Assembly (NCBI GenBank): GCA_040385245.1
Contig: JAZKHT010000014.1
Span: 1-58,441 of the forward strand
Reading direction: 5' to 3'
DNA: 58,441 bases
Source of the DNA: JAZKHT01 sp040385245
Lineage (GTDB): Bacteria; Pseudomonadota; Alphaproteobacteria; Rhodobacterales; Rhodobacteraceae
Part shown: positions 32,775 through 41,502 of the stretch, in pieces
Numbering within the stretch: position 1 is the first letter of the stretch
Layout of the letters: every line of letters begins with the position of its first letter
Notes under the pieces: generated by a model
Database searches by the model: none
Seen by the model: the letters and a program-made list of their open reading frames with translations, nothing else
What the model was told of the DNA's origin: nothing
Made by a program: the position numbers and the translations under genes

Positions 32775-32792
32775 TTATCAGAACTGGTGATA
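32775..32792. promoter_or_regulatory. Probable LysR site 1
   Basis: TTATCAGAACTGGTGATA contains the dyad TATCA-N7-TGATA. It sits just before the LysR start and upstream of the divergent flavin reductase gene. The string ATCAGAACT recurs at site 2 before the luciferase-like gene. Confidence 0.55.
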
Positions 32793-32796
32793 CCCC

Positions 32797-33747
32797 ATGA
32801 ACTTTCGGCAACTGTCGACCTTTGTCGGCATTTACGAGGAAGGGTCGTTCAACAAGGCCGCACTTCGGCTGAACGCGACGCAGTCGGGCCTGTCGATGCA
32901 GATCAAGAACCTGGAAGAAGGCCTTGGGTGCGCCCTGTTTGACAGAACCGCCAAGGGGGTGACGCCGACGCTTGCCGGAACAAGATTGTATTCCACCGCC
33001 GTCGCCATCTTGCGCCAGCTTGACGGGGCCGAGGCCGATCTGCGCAACCTGTCCGGCACGGTCAGCGGCCGGCTGCGTGTCGGCTTGATGCCGACGTTCA
33101 CGCGCGGGATGCTGGCCCCTGTCCTGTCGCGCTTTCTGGCAGATTACCCCAACGTCGAAGTCTCTATAGTCGAGGCTTATTCCGCCCTGCTAATCGACAA
33201 ATTGGCCGAAGGCGACGTCGATTTTGCCATCGTGCCAAAGTCGGCGGATCGTGATGGCATCCGCAGCCGCCATCTGGGGGCCGACCGCGAATTTCTGGTG
33301 CGGCGTCCGGGGGGCGCGTTGCCACACCTCGCCCCGGTTCGGCTGGCCGATCTTCCGCCGCTTCATCTGGTTCTGCCGACACCCGGCAATGCGCGGCGCG
33401 ACCGGCTGGATACGTTCTTTGCCACAAACGGCCTGCCTGTCGCGTCAATCGTCAGCATGGATGCAATGATTGCTACGCTCGAGTTCGTGGCGGACAGCGA
33501 CTATGCCACGATCTTGCCTGCCACCATCTGCGGCAAGGATATGGATGGCACGGCCCGCTGGCTGCATCCCATCATCAGCCCCGCCTTAAGCGTCAGTTAC
33601 GCCGTCATCGAGCCTGCAAAAAAGACGCTGTCGCCTGCCGCTACGATCTTTCTGCAGCGGCTTGAGGCTGAATACCTTGACAGCGACCGGGCCTGGCAAC
33701 GGGTTCTGACCGAAGTTGGTGCGGATGACGGGCATCGGGAAACGTGA
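32797..33747 (+). CDS. LysR-family transcriptional regulator
   Basis: The 316-residue regulator has its helix-turn-helix at the start: MNFRQLSTFVGIYEEGSFNKAALRLNATQSGLSMQIKNLEE, followed by FDRTAKGVTPTLAG. The effector domain includes SVEVSIVEAY-like and LVLPTPGNARRDRLD segments. A LysR gene between the flavin reductase and the luciferase-like gene, with a shared ATCAGAACT motif at both promoters, implies that it controls the two-component monooxygenase. Its inducer is unknown. Confidence 0.9.
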   Translation: MNFRQLSTFVGIYEEGSFNKAALRLNATQSGLSMQIKNLEEGLGCALFDRTAKGVTPTLAGTRLYSTAVAILRQLDGAEADLRNLSGTVSGRLRVGLMPTFTRGMLAPVLSRFLADYPNVEVSIVEAYSALLIDKLAEGDVDFAIVPKSADRDGIRSRHLGADREFLVRRPGGALPHLAPVRLADLPPLHLVLPTPGNARRDRLDTFFATNGLPVASIVSMDAMIATLEFVADSDYATILPATICGKDMDGTARWLHPIISPALSVSYAVIEPAKKTLSPAATIFLQRLEAEYLDSDRAWQRVLTEVGADDGHRET

Positions 33748-33752
33748 TAGCC

Positions 33753-33770
33753 ATCATCAGAACTTATCAT
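33753..33770. promoter_or_regulatory. Probable LysR site 2
   Basis: ATCATCAGAACTTATCAT is an imperfect inverted repeat (12 of 18 positions symmetric) and shares ATCAGAACT with site 1. It lies 60 bases before the luciferase-like gene start. Confidence 0.5.
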
Positions 33771-33830
33771 TTCACCTGAATCCGTAAACCGTCCTACCGT
33801 CCCCTTCTCTGATCCGATGGGGGCTTCTTG

Positions 33831-34934
33831 ATGCAGTTGGGCTTTTTCACCATGCCAATTCATCCTTTGGGAAAGGATTGGCGGCAATGCCTGCGCGAAG
33901 ACCAAGAGGCGTTCCTGCTGGCCGATGAACTTGGCTTTGCCGAAGGATACGCCGGGGAACACGTCACCGATCTGGCCGAAAATATCACGTCCTGCGTCGT
34001 GTTTCTTGCGTCGCTGGCGGGCAAGGTCAAGAATATGCGCCTTGGCACCGGAACGGTGAACCTGCCCAACTGCCACCCGGCCCATGTGGCCGGTCAGATC
34101 GCGATGCTGGATCATTTGCTGGACGGCAAGTTCAACTTTGGCATCAGCCCAGGAGGTCTTTTGTCGGATGCCGAGATTTTCGGAAATCTCGATGCAGACC
34201 GCAACGCGATGTTTCTTGAATCCATCGACATGATCCTTGCCCTGTGGACTCAGGAAGCGCCGTACAATCTGAAGGGCAAGTTCTGGAACATTTCGACCGA
34301 ACGCACGCTGATGGCGGAAATCGGTCAGGGCCGGGTCAGAAAACCCCTTCAACGGCCACATCCGCCGATTGTGGTGACGGCAGTGGCACCGTTTTCAAAG
34401 GGCGTGACTGCCGCTGCGGCACGGGGATGGGACCCGATTTCGGCCAACTTTCTGATGCCGAAATGGGTGGCGACCCACCGGGGCAGCTATGAACAGGGCT
34501 GTGTGCAAGGCGGCCGCCCTGTTGATCTGGGCAACTGGCGTGTGGCGAAAAGCATCTTTGTCGCGGACGATATGGAAACCGCGCGCGCCTATGCGCTGGG
34601 GCCGGACAGTCCTTATGTGTTCTATTACAAATCGCTGGTGACCAAACTGAAAAAGAACGGCCGGTCGAACCTGTTCAAGGACGACCCCGATATGGCGGAC
34701 GACGACGTGACGCTGGATTACGTGCTTGACCGGCTGGTGATCTGGGGCACGCCGGACAAGGTCGCCGACGACATTCTGGCATTTCGGGAAGAGGTCGGCC
34801 CCTTCGGATCATTGGTCTATGCGGGGCATGACTGGGCCGATGTCTCCTTGGCGCGGCGGTCCAAAGTCCTGATGGCCGAACAGGTTCTGCCACGGATCAA
34901 TGCCGCGATCGGCAGCGCAAAGGCCGCTGAATGA
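33831..34934 (+). CDS. Luciferase-like FMN-dependent monooxygenase
   Basis: The 367-residue protein shows the bacterial luciferase fold: MQLGFFTMPIHPLGKDW at the start, ADELGFAEGYAGEHV, MRLGTGTVNLPNCHPAHVAGQIAMLDHLLDGKFNFGISPGG and RPHPPIVV. Members oxygenate substrates with reduced FMN from a partner reductase, encoded nearby. A TTG three bases earlier is possible. The stop overlaps the next gene by ATGA, so it leads the monooxygenase-hydrolase-dehydrogenase operon. It could open or oxygenate a ring, as RutA does for uracil; that is inference. Confidence 0.88.
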   Translation: MQLGFFTMPIHPLGKDWRQCLREDQEAFLLADELGFAEGYAGEHVTDLAENITSCVVFLASLAGKVKNMRLGTGTVNLPNCHPAHVAGQIAMLDHLLDGKFNFGISPGGLLSDAEIFGNLDADRNAMFLESIDMILALWTQEAPYNLKGKFWNISTERTLMAEIGQGRVRKPLQRPHPPIVVTAVAPFSKGVTAAAARGWDPISANFLMPKWVATHRGSYEQGCVQGGRPVDLGNWRVAKSIFVADDMETARAYALGPDSPYVFYYKSLVTKLKKNGRSNLFKDDPDMADDDVTLDYVLDRLVIWGTPDKVADDILAFREEVGPFGSLVYAGHDWADVSLARRSKVLMAEQVLPRINAAIGSAKAAE

Positions 34935-35722
34935 CGCGGGTGCGCGTCCCATCTGGCGGGATCACGCTGTCGGCCAAAGTGGACGGTGCAGAGGGCAAAC
35001 CCTGGCTGATCCTGACCAACTCGTTGGCGGCCGATCTGACGATGTGGGACGATCAGATCGGATTGCTGACGCAGACGCACCGCGTGATCCGTTTCGACAC
35101 CCGCGGGCATGGCGACAGCGATGCGCCCGCCGGTGCGTATGATTTCCCGATGCTGGTGGCCGATATGGTGGCCGTGCTGGATCATTTCGGCGCGGGACCG
35201 ACCGATGTGATGGGGCTTTCGCTGGGCGGAATGACGGCGCTTGGCCTTGGGTTGACGCATCCGGGCAGGGTCAGGCGTCTGGTGGTGTGCGATGCCCGCG
35301 CCGATGCCCCTGCCGCCTTTATCAGCAGCTGGGATGACAGGATTGCAGCAATCACCGCAAACGGAATGCAGGCGATTGTGACCGGCACGCTGTCGCGCTG
35401 GTTTACCCCGTCCTGTCCGCAACGCGTTAGGGACCGTGCCGCGGCGATGATCCTGGCAACGCCGCCCGCTGGCTATATCGGGTGCGCACATGCCCTGAAG
35501 GCGCTGGATTACCTGAAGGATCTGCCCCGGTTACAGGCACCTGTCCTCTACATCTGCGGGGCCGACGACATGGGGGCGCCGAAAGAGGCGATGTCCGCGA
35601 TGGCTGCCGCCACGCCACGGGCCCGCCTGACCGTCCTGCCGGGGCTGGCGCATGTCCCCAACATGGAAAACCCGGCCGTCTTTGGCGCAGCGCTGTCAGA
35701 CTGGCTTGGGGCCACGCCATGA
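34931..35722 (+). CDS. Alpha/beta hydrolase, 3-oxoadipate enol-lactonase-like
   Basis: The 263-residue enzyme has the nucleophile elbow GLSLGGMTALGLGL, oxyanion region PWLILTNSLAADLTMWDDQ, acid Asp in CGADDMGAP and catalytic His in GLAHVPNMENP. Order and spacing match PcaD-type enol-lactonases, though N-formylmaleamate deformylase (NicD) also has this fold. Overlaps both neighbours by ATGA, so it is coupled with the luciferase-like gene and the dehydrogenase gene. Confidence 0.87.
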   Translation: MTRVRVPSGGITLSAKVDGAEGKPWLILTNSLAADLTMWDDQIGLLTQTHRVIRFDTRGHGDSDAPAGAYDFPMLVADMVAVLDHFGAGPTDVMGLSLGGMTALGLGLTHPGRVRRLVVCDARADAPAAFISSWDDRIAAITANGMQAIVTGTLSRWFTPSCPQRVRDRAAAMILATPPAGYIGCAHALKALDYLKDLPRLQAPVLYICGADDMGAPKEAMSAMAAATPRARLTVLPGLAHVPNMENPAVFGAALSDWLGATP

Positions 35723-36606
35723 CCAGCGCCTTGCGTGTCGGCATCATCGGTTTGGGCGTGATGGGTATCGCCTATGCCCGCAACCTGCGCCGGGCTGAAT
35801 TTGCGGTGTCTGGCTATGACCCGGCACCTGGGGCGATGGATGCGTTGACGGAGTGCGGTGGCACAGCGCTGGGCGATCCTGCTGCCGTCGTCGCCGCATC
35901 GGACGTGATCCTGCTGGCCTTGCCGTCGGTTGCCGCGTTGGAAAACTGTATCTTGCAGATGCTGTCGGCGCTGGGGTCCGGGCAAATCCTTGCGGAAATG
36001 AGCACGTTGCCGCTGGACGCGAAAGATGATGCACGCAAGGCTGTGTCGCAGACAGGGGCCACACTTTTGGACTGTCCGGTTTCGGGCACCGGCGCGCAGG
36101 CGGCAAAGGGCGATCTTGTGGTCTTTGCCAGTGGCGATGCGGATGCAATCGAACGCATCCGCCCGGTTTTTGCCGGTCTTGCCCGTGATATTCGGCAGGT
36201 CGGCCCCTTTGGCGCAGGGATGAAGATGAAATACGTGGCCAACCTGCTGGTCAGCATTCACAATCTTGCCAGCGCCGAGGCCCTGCTTCTGGCGGAAAGG
36301 TCGGGCCTTGATCTGCAGATGGTCTATGAGGCGATCAGTTCAGGTGCCGGCACGTCGCGCATGTTCGAGGTGCGCGCCCCGCTGATGATCGAAGGACGAT
36401 ACGAGCCCGCCACCATGAGCATGGGGTTGTACCAAAAGGATCTTGCCCTGATCATGGACCACGCCCGCGATGTGGATTGTCCGGTGCCCCTGATGGCGGC
36501 CACGCTGCCGTTCTATAGTGCAGCGATGGCACAAGGCCGCGCGCGCGAAGATACGGCGGCGCTTTTTGCCGTGTTGCAGCAGATGACAGCAAAGGCCACA
36601 ACATGA
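35719..36606 (+). CDS. 3-hydroxyisobutyrate dehydrogenase-family oxidoreductase
   Basis: The 295-residue enzyme binds NAD(P) through GIIGLGVMGIAYARNL, has the substrate motif DCPVSGTGAQAAKGDL and the catalytic Lys in GAGMKMKYVANLL. It belongs to the beta-hydroxyacid dehydrogenase group acting on tartronate semialdehyde, 3-hydroxyisobutyrate or similar. The ATG at 35719 overlaps the hydrolase stop. It probably reduces or oxidises a small ring-cleavage product. The downstream HbpS gene overlaps by ATGA. Confidence 0.87.
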   Translation: MTSALRVGIIGLGVMGIAYARNLRRAEFAVSGYDPAPGAMDALTECGGTALGDPAAVVAASDVILLALPSVAALENCILQMLSALGSGQILAEMSTLPLDAKDDARKAVSQTGATLLDCPVSGTGAQAAKGDLVVFASGDADAIERIRPVFAGLARDIRQVGPFGAGMKMKYVANLLVSIHNLASAEALLLAERSGLDLQMVYEAISSGAGTSRMFEVRAPLMIEGRYEPATMSMGLYQKDLALIMDHARDVDCPVPLMAATLPFYSAAMAQGRAREDTAALFAVLQQMTAKATT

Positions 36607-37040
36607 CCGCTTTGACACTTGCCATAGCCGACCAGATTGCCACCGCCACCTTGGAAAATGGCCGGGCACGTGGTGCCCAACCCTTGACCGTTGCCGTTCT
36701 GGATGCCGGGGGCCATGTCGTCGTGATGAAGCGCGAGGATGGGTCGGGCATCCTGCGGTGCGAGATTGCGCAGGGCAAGGCGTGGGGTGCTCTGGGCATG
36801 GGACTGCCAAGCCGGACGTTGAACGAACGCGCGGCCGGGAACCCCAACTTTTTTACGGCCCTTGCCGCAGCCTCGGGCGGGCGCATGATCCCCAATCCGG
36901 GCGGGGTCTTGTTGCGCGACGAAGCTGGCCGGATCGTGGGCGCTGTCGGTGTCAGCGGCGATACCGCCGATATGGACGAGGAATGTGCTGTCGAGGCCAT
37001 TCGCCAAACGCCTTTGACCCCCGACTTCGGGCGCGGATAG
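36603..37040 (+). CDS. HbpS/GlcG-family protein
   Basis: The 145-residue protein fits GlcG/HbpS (haem-degrading/PduO-C) family: PLTVAVLDAGGHVVVMKREDGSGILRCEIAQGKAWGALGMGLPSR and NPGGVLLRDEAGRIVGAVGVSGDTADMDEECAVEAI. These small proteins are common beside catabolic oxidoreductases; haem or cobalamin binding has been shown for some. The start overlaps the dehydrogenase stop. No signal peptide is seen. Confidence 0.88.
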   Translation: MTALTLAIADQIATATLENGRARGAQPLTVAVLDAGGHVVVMKREDGSGILRCEIAQGKAWGALGMGLPSRTLNERAAGNPNFFTALAAASGGRMIPNPGGVLLRDEAGRIVGAVGVSGDTADMDEECAVEAIRQTPLTPDFGRG

Positions 37041-37097
37041 GGGCAAAGCGCAATGCCCGACAGAACTACCACGGCCCACAGGACGAAGGATGAAAGA

Positions 37098-38108
37098 ATG
37101 CTGAACGTCGCTATTGTGGGTCTTGGGTGGTGGGGTAAGACGATCACCGACCGGATGACCAAATCAGACGAAATGCGGATCACCCGCGCGGTCGATCTGT
37201 TTCCCGAAAACCATGCGGCCTATACTGAAAAATATGGCGTCCCGGTCTGTGCCGACTATGCCGATGTCCTGAGTGACCCGTCGATTGATGCGGTCATCCT
37301 GACCACACCCAACAGCCTGCACACAGCACAAGTCGCCGCCGCCGCCAAGGCGGGCAAGCATGTGTTCTGCGAAAAGCCGCTTGCCCTGAACCGGGCCGAG
37401 GCCGCTGCATCGGTCGCGATTTGCGCTGCGCATGGTGTGCAGTTGGGCATGGGTCACGAACGCCGGTTCGAACTGGCGATGGTCGAGATTGAGCGCATGG
37501 TCCGCGACGGCGAACTTGGCACGATCATGCATGCGGAATCGAACTTCAGCCACGACAAGCTGATCAATGTGCCGGTCACCGATTGGCGAAGGTCTGCCAC
37601 CGAAAGCCCGGCCGCAGGCTATACCGCGATGGGGATCCATCTGTCGGACGCCTATATCAACCTGTTCGGGCCTGTGGCCGAGGTCCACGCGATGACGGCG
37701 AAGCGCGTGCTGGACGGAGACAACGGCGATGTCGTGTCGGTCCTTCTGCGCCACGAAAGCGGACTGACCAGCTATCTGAACGCGATCCTGTATACGCCGC
37801 TTTATCTGCGGTTCTGCGTCTTCGGCACCCACGCCTGGGCCGAATACCGCAACGACACACACCCCGACACGCCCGGCCCCGCCACGCTGACCATTCAGGT
37901 CACCGGACAGCCTGCGCGTGTCATCCATTACGACTGGACAGATTCGGTCCGCGCCAACCTTGACCTCTTCGCCAAGGCCGCACAGGGGCGCGCCACCTAT
38001 TCTTTCACCGACGAGCAGAAGATCGGCAACATTGCGGTTCTTGAGGCAATCGTCCGGTCCGTCGCCGAAGGCGGCCCGGTGCGTCTTGATACGTTGAAAC
38101 ACGCCTAA
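37098..38108 (+). CDS. Gfo/Idh/MocA-family oxidoreductase (copy 1)
   Basis: The 336-residue protein opens MLNVAIVGLGWWGKTITDRM, a NAD(P)-binding Rossmann motif, and has the catalytic EKP in HVFCEKPLALNRAEA. The C-terminal domain is the usual beta-sheet dimer fold. A paralogue at 45171-46178 starts with the same VGLGWWGKT. Family members oxidise cyclic polyols and other small ring compounds. The start at 37098 follows AAGGATGAAAG; a longer frame to 37053 overlaps no gene but lacks a better ribosome site. It is last before the GntR gene. Confidence 0.88.
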   Translation: MLNVAIVGLGWWGKTITDRMTKSDEMRITRAVDLFPENHAAYTEKYGVPVCADYADVLSDPSIDAVILTTPNSLHTAQVAAAAKAGKHVFCEKPLALNRAEAAASVAICAAHGVQLGMGHERRFELAMVEIERMVRDGELGTIMHAESNFSHDKLINVPVTDWRRSATESPAAGYTAMGIHLSDAYINLFGPVAEVHAMTAKRVLDGDNGDVVSVLLRHESGLTSYLNAILYTPLYLRFCVFGTHAWAEYRNDTHPDTPGPATLTIQVTGQPARVIHYDWTDSVRANLDLFAKAAQGRATYSFTDEQKIGNIAVLEAIVRSVAEGGPVRLDTLKHA

Positions 38109-38129
38109 AGGGCAGGGACCGGACAGAAC

Positions 38130-38834
38130 ATGTTGACGGACGATGTGACCTTTGCCATGGTTTCTGAAATATCAGAGGGTGGAAAAGTTGTGAGTCTGGT
38201 TCGTAACAAGATTTTCGATATGGTCCGCGGTGAAATCTTGTCCTGTACCCTGATGCCGGGTGAGGAACTGCGCGAGGGAGAGCTTGCCAAGCGCTATGGC
38301 GTGTCAAAATCGCCCGTGCGGGACGCAATGCAAAAGCTTGAATTCGAAGGGCTGGTCGAGATCGAGCCGCGCCGTGGTCACCGGGTCAAGCCGATCTCTG
38401 TCTCGGACGCCGAAGACATCCTGGAACTTCGCGTCATTCTGGAAACAGGGGTGGTACGCAAGATTATCAGCTCTGCCAGCGACGATATCGTGGCGGGTCT
38501 GGACCGGTTTCGCAGTGCAGATATCGGCTCTATCCCGGGTTTTGCGGCTTACAATCGGGAATTTCACCACGCGCTGAGTGTGATGTCCGGAAACAACCGA
38601 CTTGCCGAAGAAACCCGCCGTGTGATGGAAATCTATGACCGTCTGTGTGTGGTGTCCTTGCGTGAACAGCGGGGCGAGGGTGGTTTTGCCGAACCGCTGG
38701 CGGACCATATCGCCATCATCGATGCCATTCAGGCGCGAAACGCGGCACTTGCGGCACGGGTTGTGGCCAAACACGTCGGCAAATCGCGCGCTGCGATCAT
38801 GCGCGGATTGGGGCGGCGTCCGATTGTCGAATGA
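38130..38834 (+). CDS. GntR-family regulator (FCD type)
   Basis: The 234-residue protein has a GntR winged helix (LMPGEELREGELAKRYGVSKSPVRDAMQKLEFEGLVEIEPRRGHRV) and a helical FCD domain (ILELRVILETGVVRKI, FHHALSVMSGN). It lies between the Gfo/Idh/MocA gene and the ABC importer genes. The 12-mer TCTGAAATATCA occurs near its 5' end and again before the importer, a likely operator. If so, GTG 38190, 15 bases after the first copy and with GAGGGTGG upstream, may be the true start instead of ATG 38130. Confidence 0.88.
   Translation: MLTDDVTFAMVSEISEGGKVVSLVRNKIFDMVRGEILSCTLMPGEELREGELAKRYGVSKSPVRDAMQKLEFEGLVEIEPRRGHRVKPISVSDAEDILELRVILETGVVRKIISSASDDIVAGLDRFRSADIGSIPGFAAYNREFHHALSVMSGNNRLAEETRRVMEIYDRLCVVSLREQRGEGGFAEPLADHIAIIDAIQARNAALAARVVAKHVGKSRAAIMRGLGRRPIVE
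38163..38174. promoter_or_regulatory. Probable GntR site 1
   Basis: TCTGAAATATCA, here extended to the dyad CTGA-AATA-TCAG (38164-38175), lies at the 5' end of the GntR gene and is repeated at 38875. Confidence 0.5.
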
Positions 38835-38874
38835 TCCGGGAAACTCATGGCAGGTCTATATGCTGTTTTGGACA

Positions 38875-38886
38875 TCTGAAATATCA
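38875..38886. promoter_or_regulatory. Probable GntR site 2
   Basis: An exact second copy of TCTGAAATATCA, 44 bases before the importer ATPase start, in the short gap after the GntR gene. Confidence 0.5.
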
Positions 38887-38930
38887 ACAAGACTGTCAAC
38901 AGGCAGGTTCGTGACAAGGATGATAGCGAA

Positions 38931-39746
38931 ATGAACACCCTGCGCGCCTCTGGTGCGGACATGAACCCGGACCGGATGCCCGAGCGTCAAGCGCCGGTCG
39001 TGATCAAAGGGCAAGGCGTTGGCAAGACCTTTGGCAACGGGGCGGTCGTGGCCCTTGAAGGGGCAAGCTTTGAAATCAGGCAAGGGTCCTTCGTGTCGCT
39101 TGTCGGGCCGTCCGGCTGCGGGAAATCCACGCTGCTGCGGCTGATCGCGGGCTTGATCGACCGGACATCGGGCAACCTTACCGTGCACGACAAGCCGGTG
39201 GCAGGCCCGCATACCGATGTCGGAATGATGTTCCAGCGGGCGACCTTGCTTGACTGGCGCACCTCGATGGAAAACGTGCTTTTGCCGACCGAGGTGGTGC
39301 GCACACCGACAAAGGCCGACAAGGACCGTGCTGCCGAATTGCTGCGCCTTGTCGGATTGAAGGATTTTCTGTTCGCCTTCCCCAGTCAGTTGTCCGGCGG
39401 CATGCAGCAGCGCGTGGCGCTGGCGCGGTTGTTGCAGACTGGCGCCGACATCCTGCTGCTGGATGAACCCTTTGGCGCGCTGGACGAATTCACGCGTGAA
39501 CGGCTGAACATCGAACTGATGCGCATCGTCGCCGAAGTCCGCGCGACGACACTTTTCGTGACCCACAACATTGCCGAAGCAATCTTTCTTGCGGATCAGG
39601 TCTTTGTGATGACGCCCCGACCCGGTCGCATCGTCGAGATTGTCGATGTCCCGTTCGAGCGGCCGCGTCCGCTGTCGATCCAGACATCGCCCGAATTCAA
39701 CGCGCTGGTGGCAAAAGTGCGCGATATTCTGGGGGACGATCACTGA
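38931..39746 (+). CDS. ABC importer ATPase (SsuB/TauB type)
   Basis: The 271-residue ATPase shows Walker A LVGPSGCGKSTLLRLIAG, Q-loop MMFQRATLLDWRTSMENVLLP, signature LSGGMQQRVALARLL, Walker B ILLLDEPFGALDEF and FVTHNIAEAIFLADQV. The LLDWRT string after the Q-loop is typical of nitrate/sulfonate/taurine/pyrimidine importers. Its stop overlaps the first permease gene (TGATG). Confidence 0.93.
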   Translation: MNTLRASGADMNPDRMPERQAPVVIKGQGVGKTFGNGAVVALEGASFEIRQGSFVSLVGPSGCGKSTLLRLIAGLIDRTSGNLTVHDKPVAGPHTDVGMMFQRATLLDWRTSMENVLLPTEVVRTPTKADKDRAAELLRLVGLKDFLFAFPSQLSGGMQQRVALARLLQTGADILLLDEPFGALDEFTRERLNIELMRIVAEVRATTLFVTHNIAEAIFLADQVFVMTPRPGRIVEIVDVPFERPRPLSIQTSPEFNALVAKVRDILGDDH

Positions 39747-40618
39747 TGTCCTTGCAGCAAAGCACAGTGCAGGGAATGCCGTCGGTCGTTGCCGGGATGT
39801 CCCTGCGACGGCGACGCATTCTGATCCACGCGACGATCTTCATCGTGCTGCTGGTCTTGTGGGAAACGGGGTCCCGCATGGGTTGGCTTGACCCGCTTTT
39901 CTATCCGCGGCCATCGGCAATCCTGACCTCGTTCTGGGTGCTTTTCTTCGGCAGCGGTCACATCTGGTATCACCTGTATGTGACGCTTGGACTTGTCCTG
40001 ATGGGCTGGATCGGAGGGTCTTTGCTGGGCGTCGGACTGGGGGCGCTGGTCGGCTTCAACCCGTTGGTGCGCCGGTTTCTAAAGCCCTACGTGATCGTGC
40101 TGGAAGCGACACCCCGGATCGCCGTGGCCCCATTGTTGATCGCCGCGTTGGGATTTGGCGCAACGTCCAAGATCGCGATCATCGTCCTTGTCTGCTTCTT
40201 TGCCCCGTTCATCAACACGCTGTCGGGCGTGGTGAACGTAGACCCGAGCCGGATGGAACTGTTCCGGTCCTTGCGCGCAACCAAGATGCAGGTCTTGCGC
40301 AAACTGGTGCTGCCGGATGCCATTCCGGTGATCATGGCGGGCGAACGTCTTGCGATGACAGCCGCGCTGTCGGGTGCGCTGGTTGCCGAATTCATTCAAC
40401 GCGACAAGGGGATCGGGTCGCTGATCCTGACCTATACGCGCAACCTGAACATGGCGTCCGCCTTCGCCTGCATCTTTACGCTGACCATCATCGGCTTCCT
40501 GATCTTCAAGGGCATGGAATTGGCCGATCACCGCATCGCCTATTGGAAGAACGAAGCCGGGATGAAGCGGATCGGCGACAGGCGTAGGCGCGCGATGACA
40601 GAACAGGGCAGGGGGTAG
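39746..40618 (+). CDS. ABC importer permease 1 (SsuC/TauC type)
   Basis: The 290-residue inner-membrane permease has about six helices and the EAA loop SLRATKMQVLRKLVLPDAIPVIMAGERLAM. FYPRPSAILTSFWVLF near the N-terminus is the family's usual periplasmic start. It is followed after four bases by a second, related permease, so the importer has a heterodimeric membrane part, which is unusual because most SsuC/TauC permeases work as homodimers. Confidence 0.92.
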   Translation: MSLQQSTVQGMPSVVAGMSLRRRRILIHATIFIVLLVLWETGSRMGWLDPLFYPRPSAILTSFWVLFFGSGHIWYHLYVTLGLVLMGWIGGSLLGVGLGALVGFNPLVRRFLKPYVIVLEATPRIAVAPLLIAALGFGATSKIAIIVLVCFFAPFINTLSGVVNVDPSRMELFRSLRATKMQVLRKLVLPDAIPVIMAGERLAMTAALSGALVAEFIQRDKGIGSLILTYTRNLNMASAFACIFTLTIIGFLIFKGMELADHRIAYWKNEAGMKRIGDRRRRAMTEQGRG

Positions 40619-40622
40619 GACC

Positions 40623-41468
40623 ATGAGAAAACCATCGTCTTACCAGATCGAAATCGCCCTTATCCGGTTTGCGCCGCATCTCTTGCTGTTTCTGGCGTTG
40701 CTGGCCCTGTGGGAGATCGCGGTTTTGACCGGGTTCATCACCTCGATCATCATCCCGCGTCCCAGCGCCATTATCGGTGCCATCGTCGAACTTTATGTGA
40801 CCAAGGGAACCATCTACAGCCATTTCTTCATCACCCTGACCGAGGCGGTCGTGGGCTTTGCCATCGGGGCGATTGTGGCCGTGACACTGGCAGTTTGGTC
40901 GTCCCTGTCCGAGGGGTTCAAACGCTATGTTTCGCCCTACGCGATCGTGCTGAACGTGACACCCGGCATTGCGCTGACACCCATCATCATCGCGTGGTTC
41001 GGGTATGGCATGGGGTCAAAGATCGCACTTGCCGCTGTGATCTGCTTTTTTCCGATCTTCGTGAACACACTGACGGGTCTTCTCCATCGTGATGAGGACC
41101 GCGAAGAACTGTTCCGCTCGGTCGGTGCCACCAAGTACCAGATATTCCTGAAGCTGCGGGTGCCAGCGGCACTGCCGCTGCTGTTTGCCGGCTTCAAGAT
41201 CGGGCTGACAACCGCGTTGATCGGGGCGGTGGTTGCCGAATTCGCGCAGGCAACATCCGGTGTGGGCGTGCTGATGAGCCGCTTTTCGTTCCAGCTCAAT
41301 ATGGCGGCCTCGCTGGCGACACTGCTCAGCATGACGGTCATTGGGCTGTTGCTGTTTTACGCGATGGAAATTCTCGATGACCGGATCGTGTTCTGGCGGA
41401 GAGATACGCGCATGGCGACCGTGTCGCGCGCGCGGGCCCGGGCCTGGCTGGCAAAATCGGGCGAATGA
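40623..41468 (+). CDS. ABC importer permease 2 (SsuC/TauC type)
   Basis: The 281-residue permease resembles its upstream neighbour: helices with IIPRPSAIIGAIVELY and the EAA loop SVGATKYQIFLKLRVPAALPLLFAGFKIG. The GGTAGGACC ribosome site supports the ATG. It completes a heterodimeric pair. The binding-protein gene follows 34 bases later. Confidence 0.92.
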   Translation: MRKPSSYQIEIALIRFAPHLLLFLALLALWEIAVLTGFITSIIIPRPSAIIGAIVELYVTKGTIYSHFFITLTEAVVGFAIGAIVAVTLAVWSSLSEGFKRYVSPYAIVLNVTPGIALTPIIIAWFGYGMGSKIALAAVICFFPIFVNTLTGLLHRDEDREELFRSVGATKYQIFLKLRVPAALPLLFAGFKIGLTTALIGAVVAEFAQATSGVGVLMSRFSFQLNMAASLATLLSMTVIGLLLFYAMEILDDRIVFWRRDTRMATVSRARARAWLAKSGE

Positions 41469-41502
41469 CGACATCGAAAACTGTTCAGGGAGGACAAGAA
41501 AA

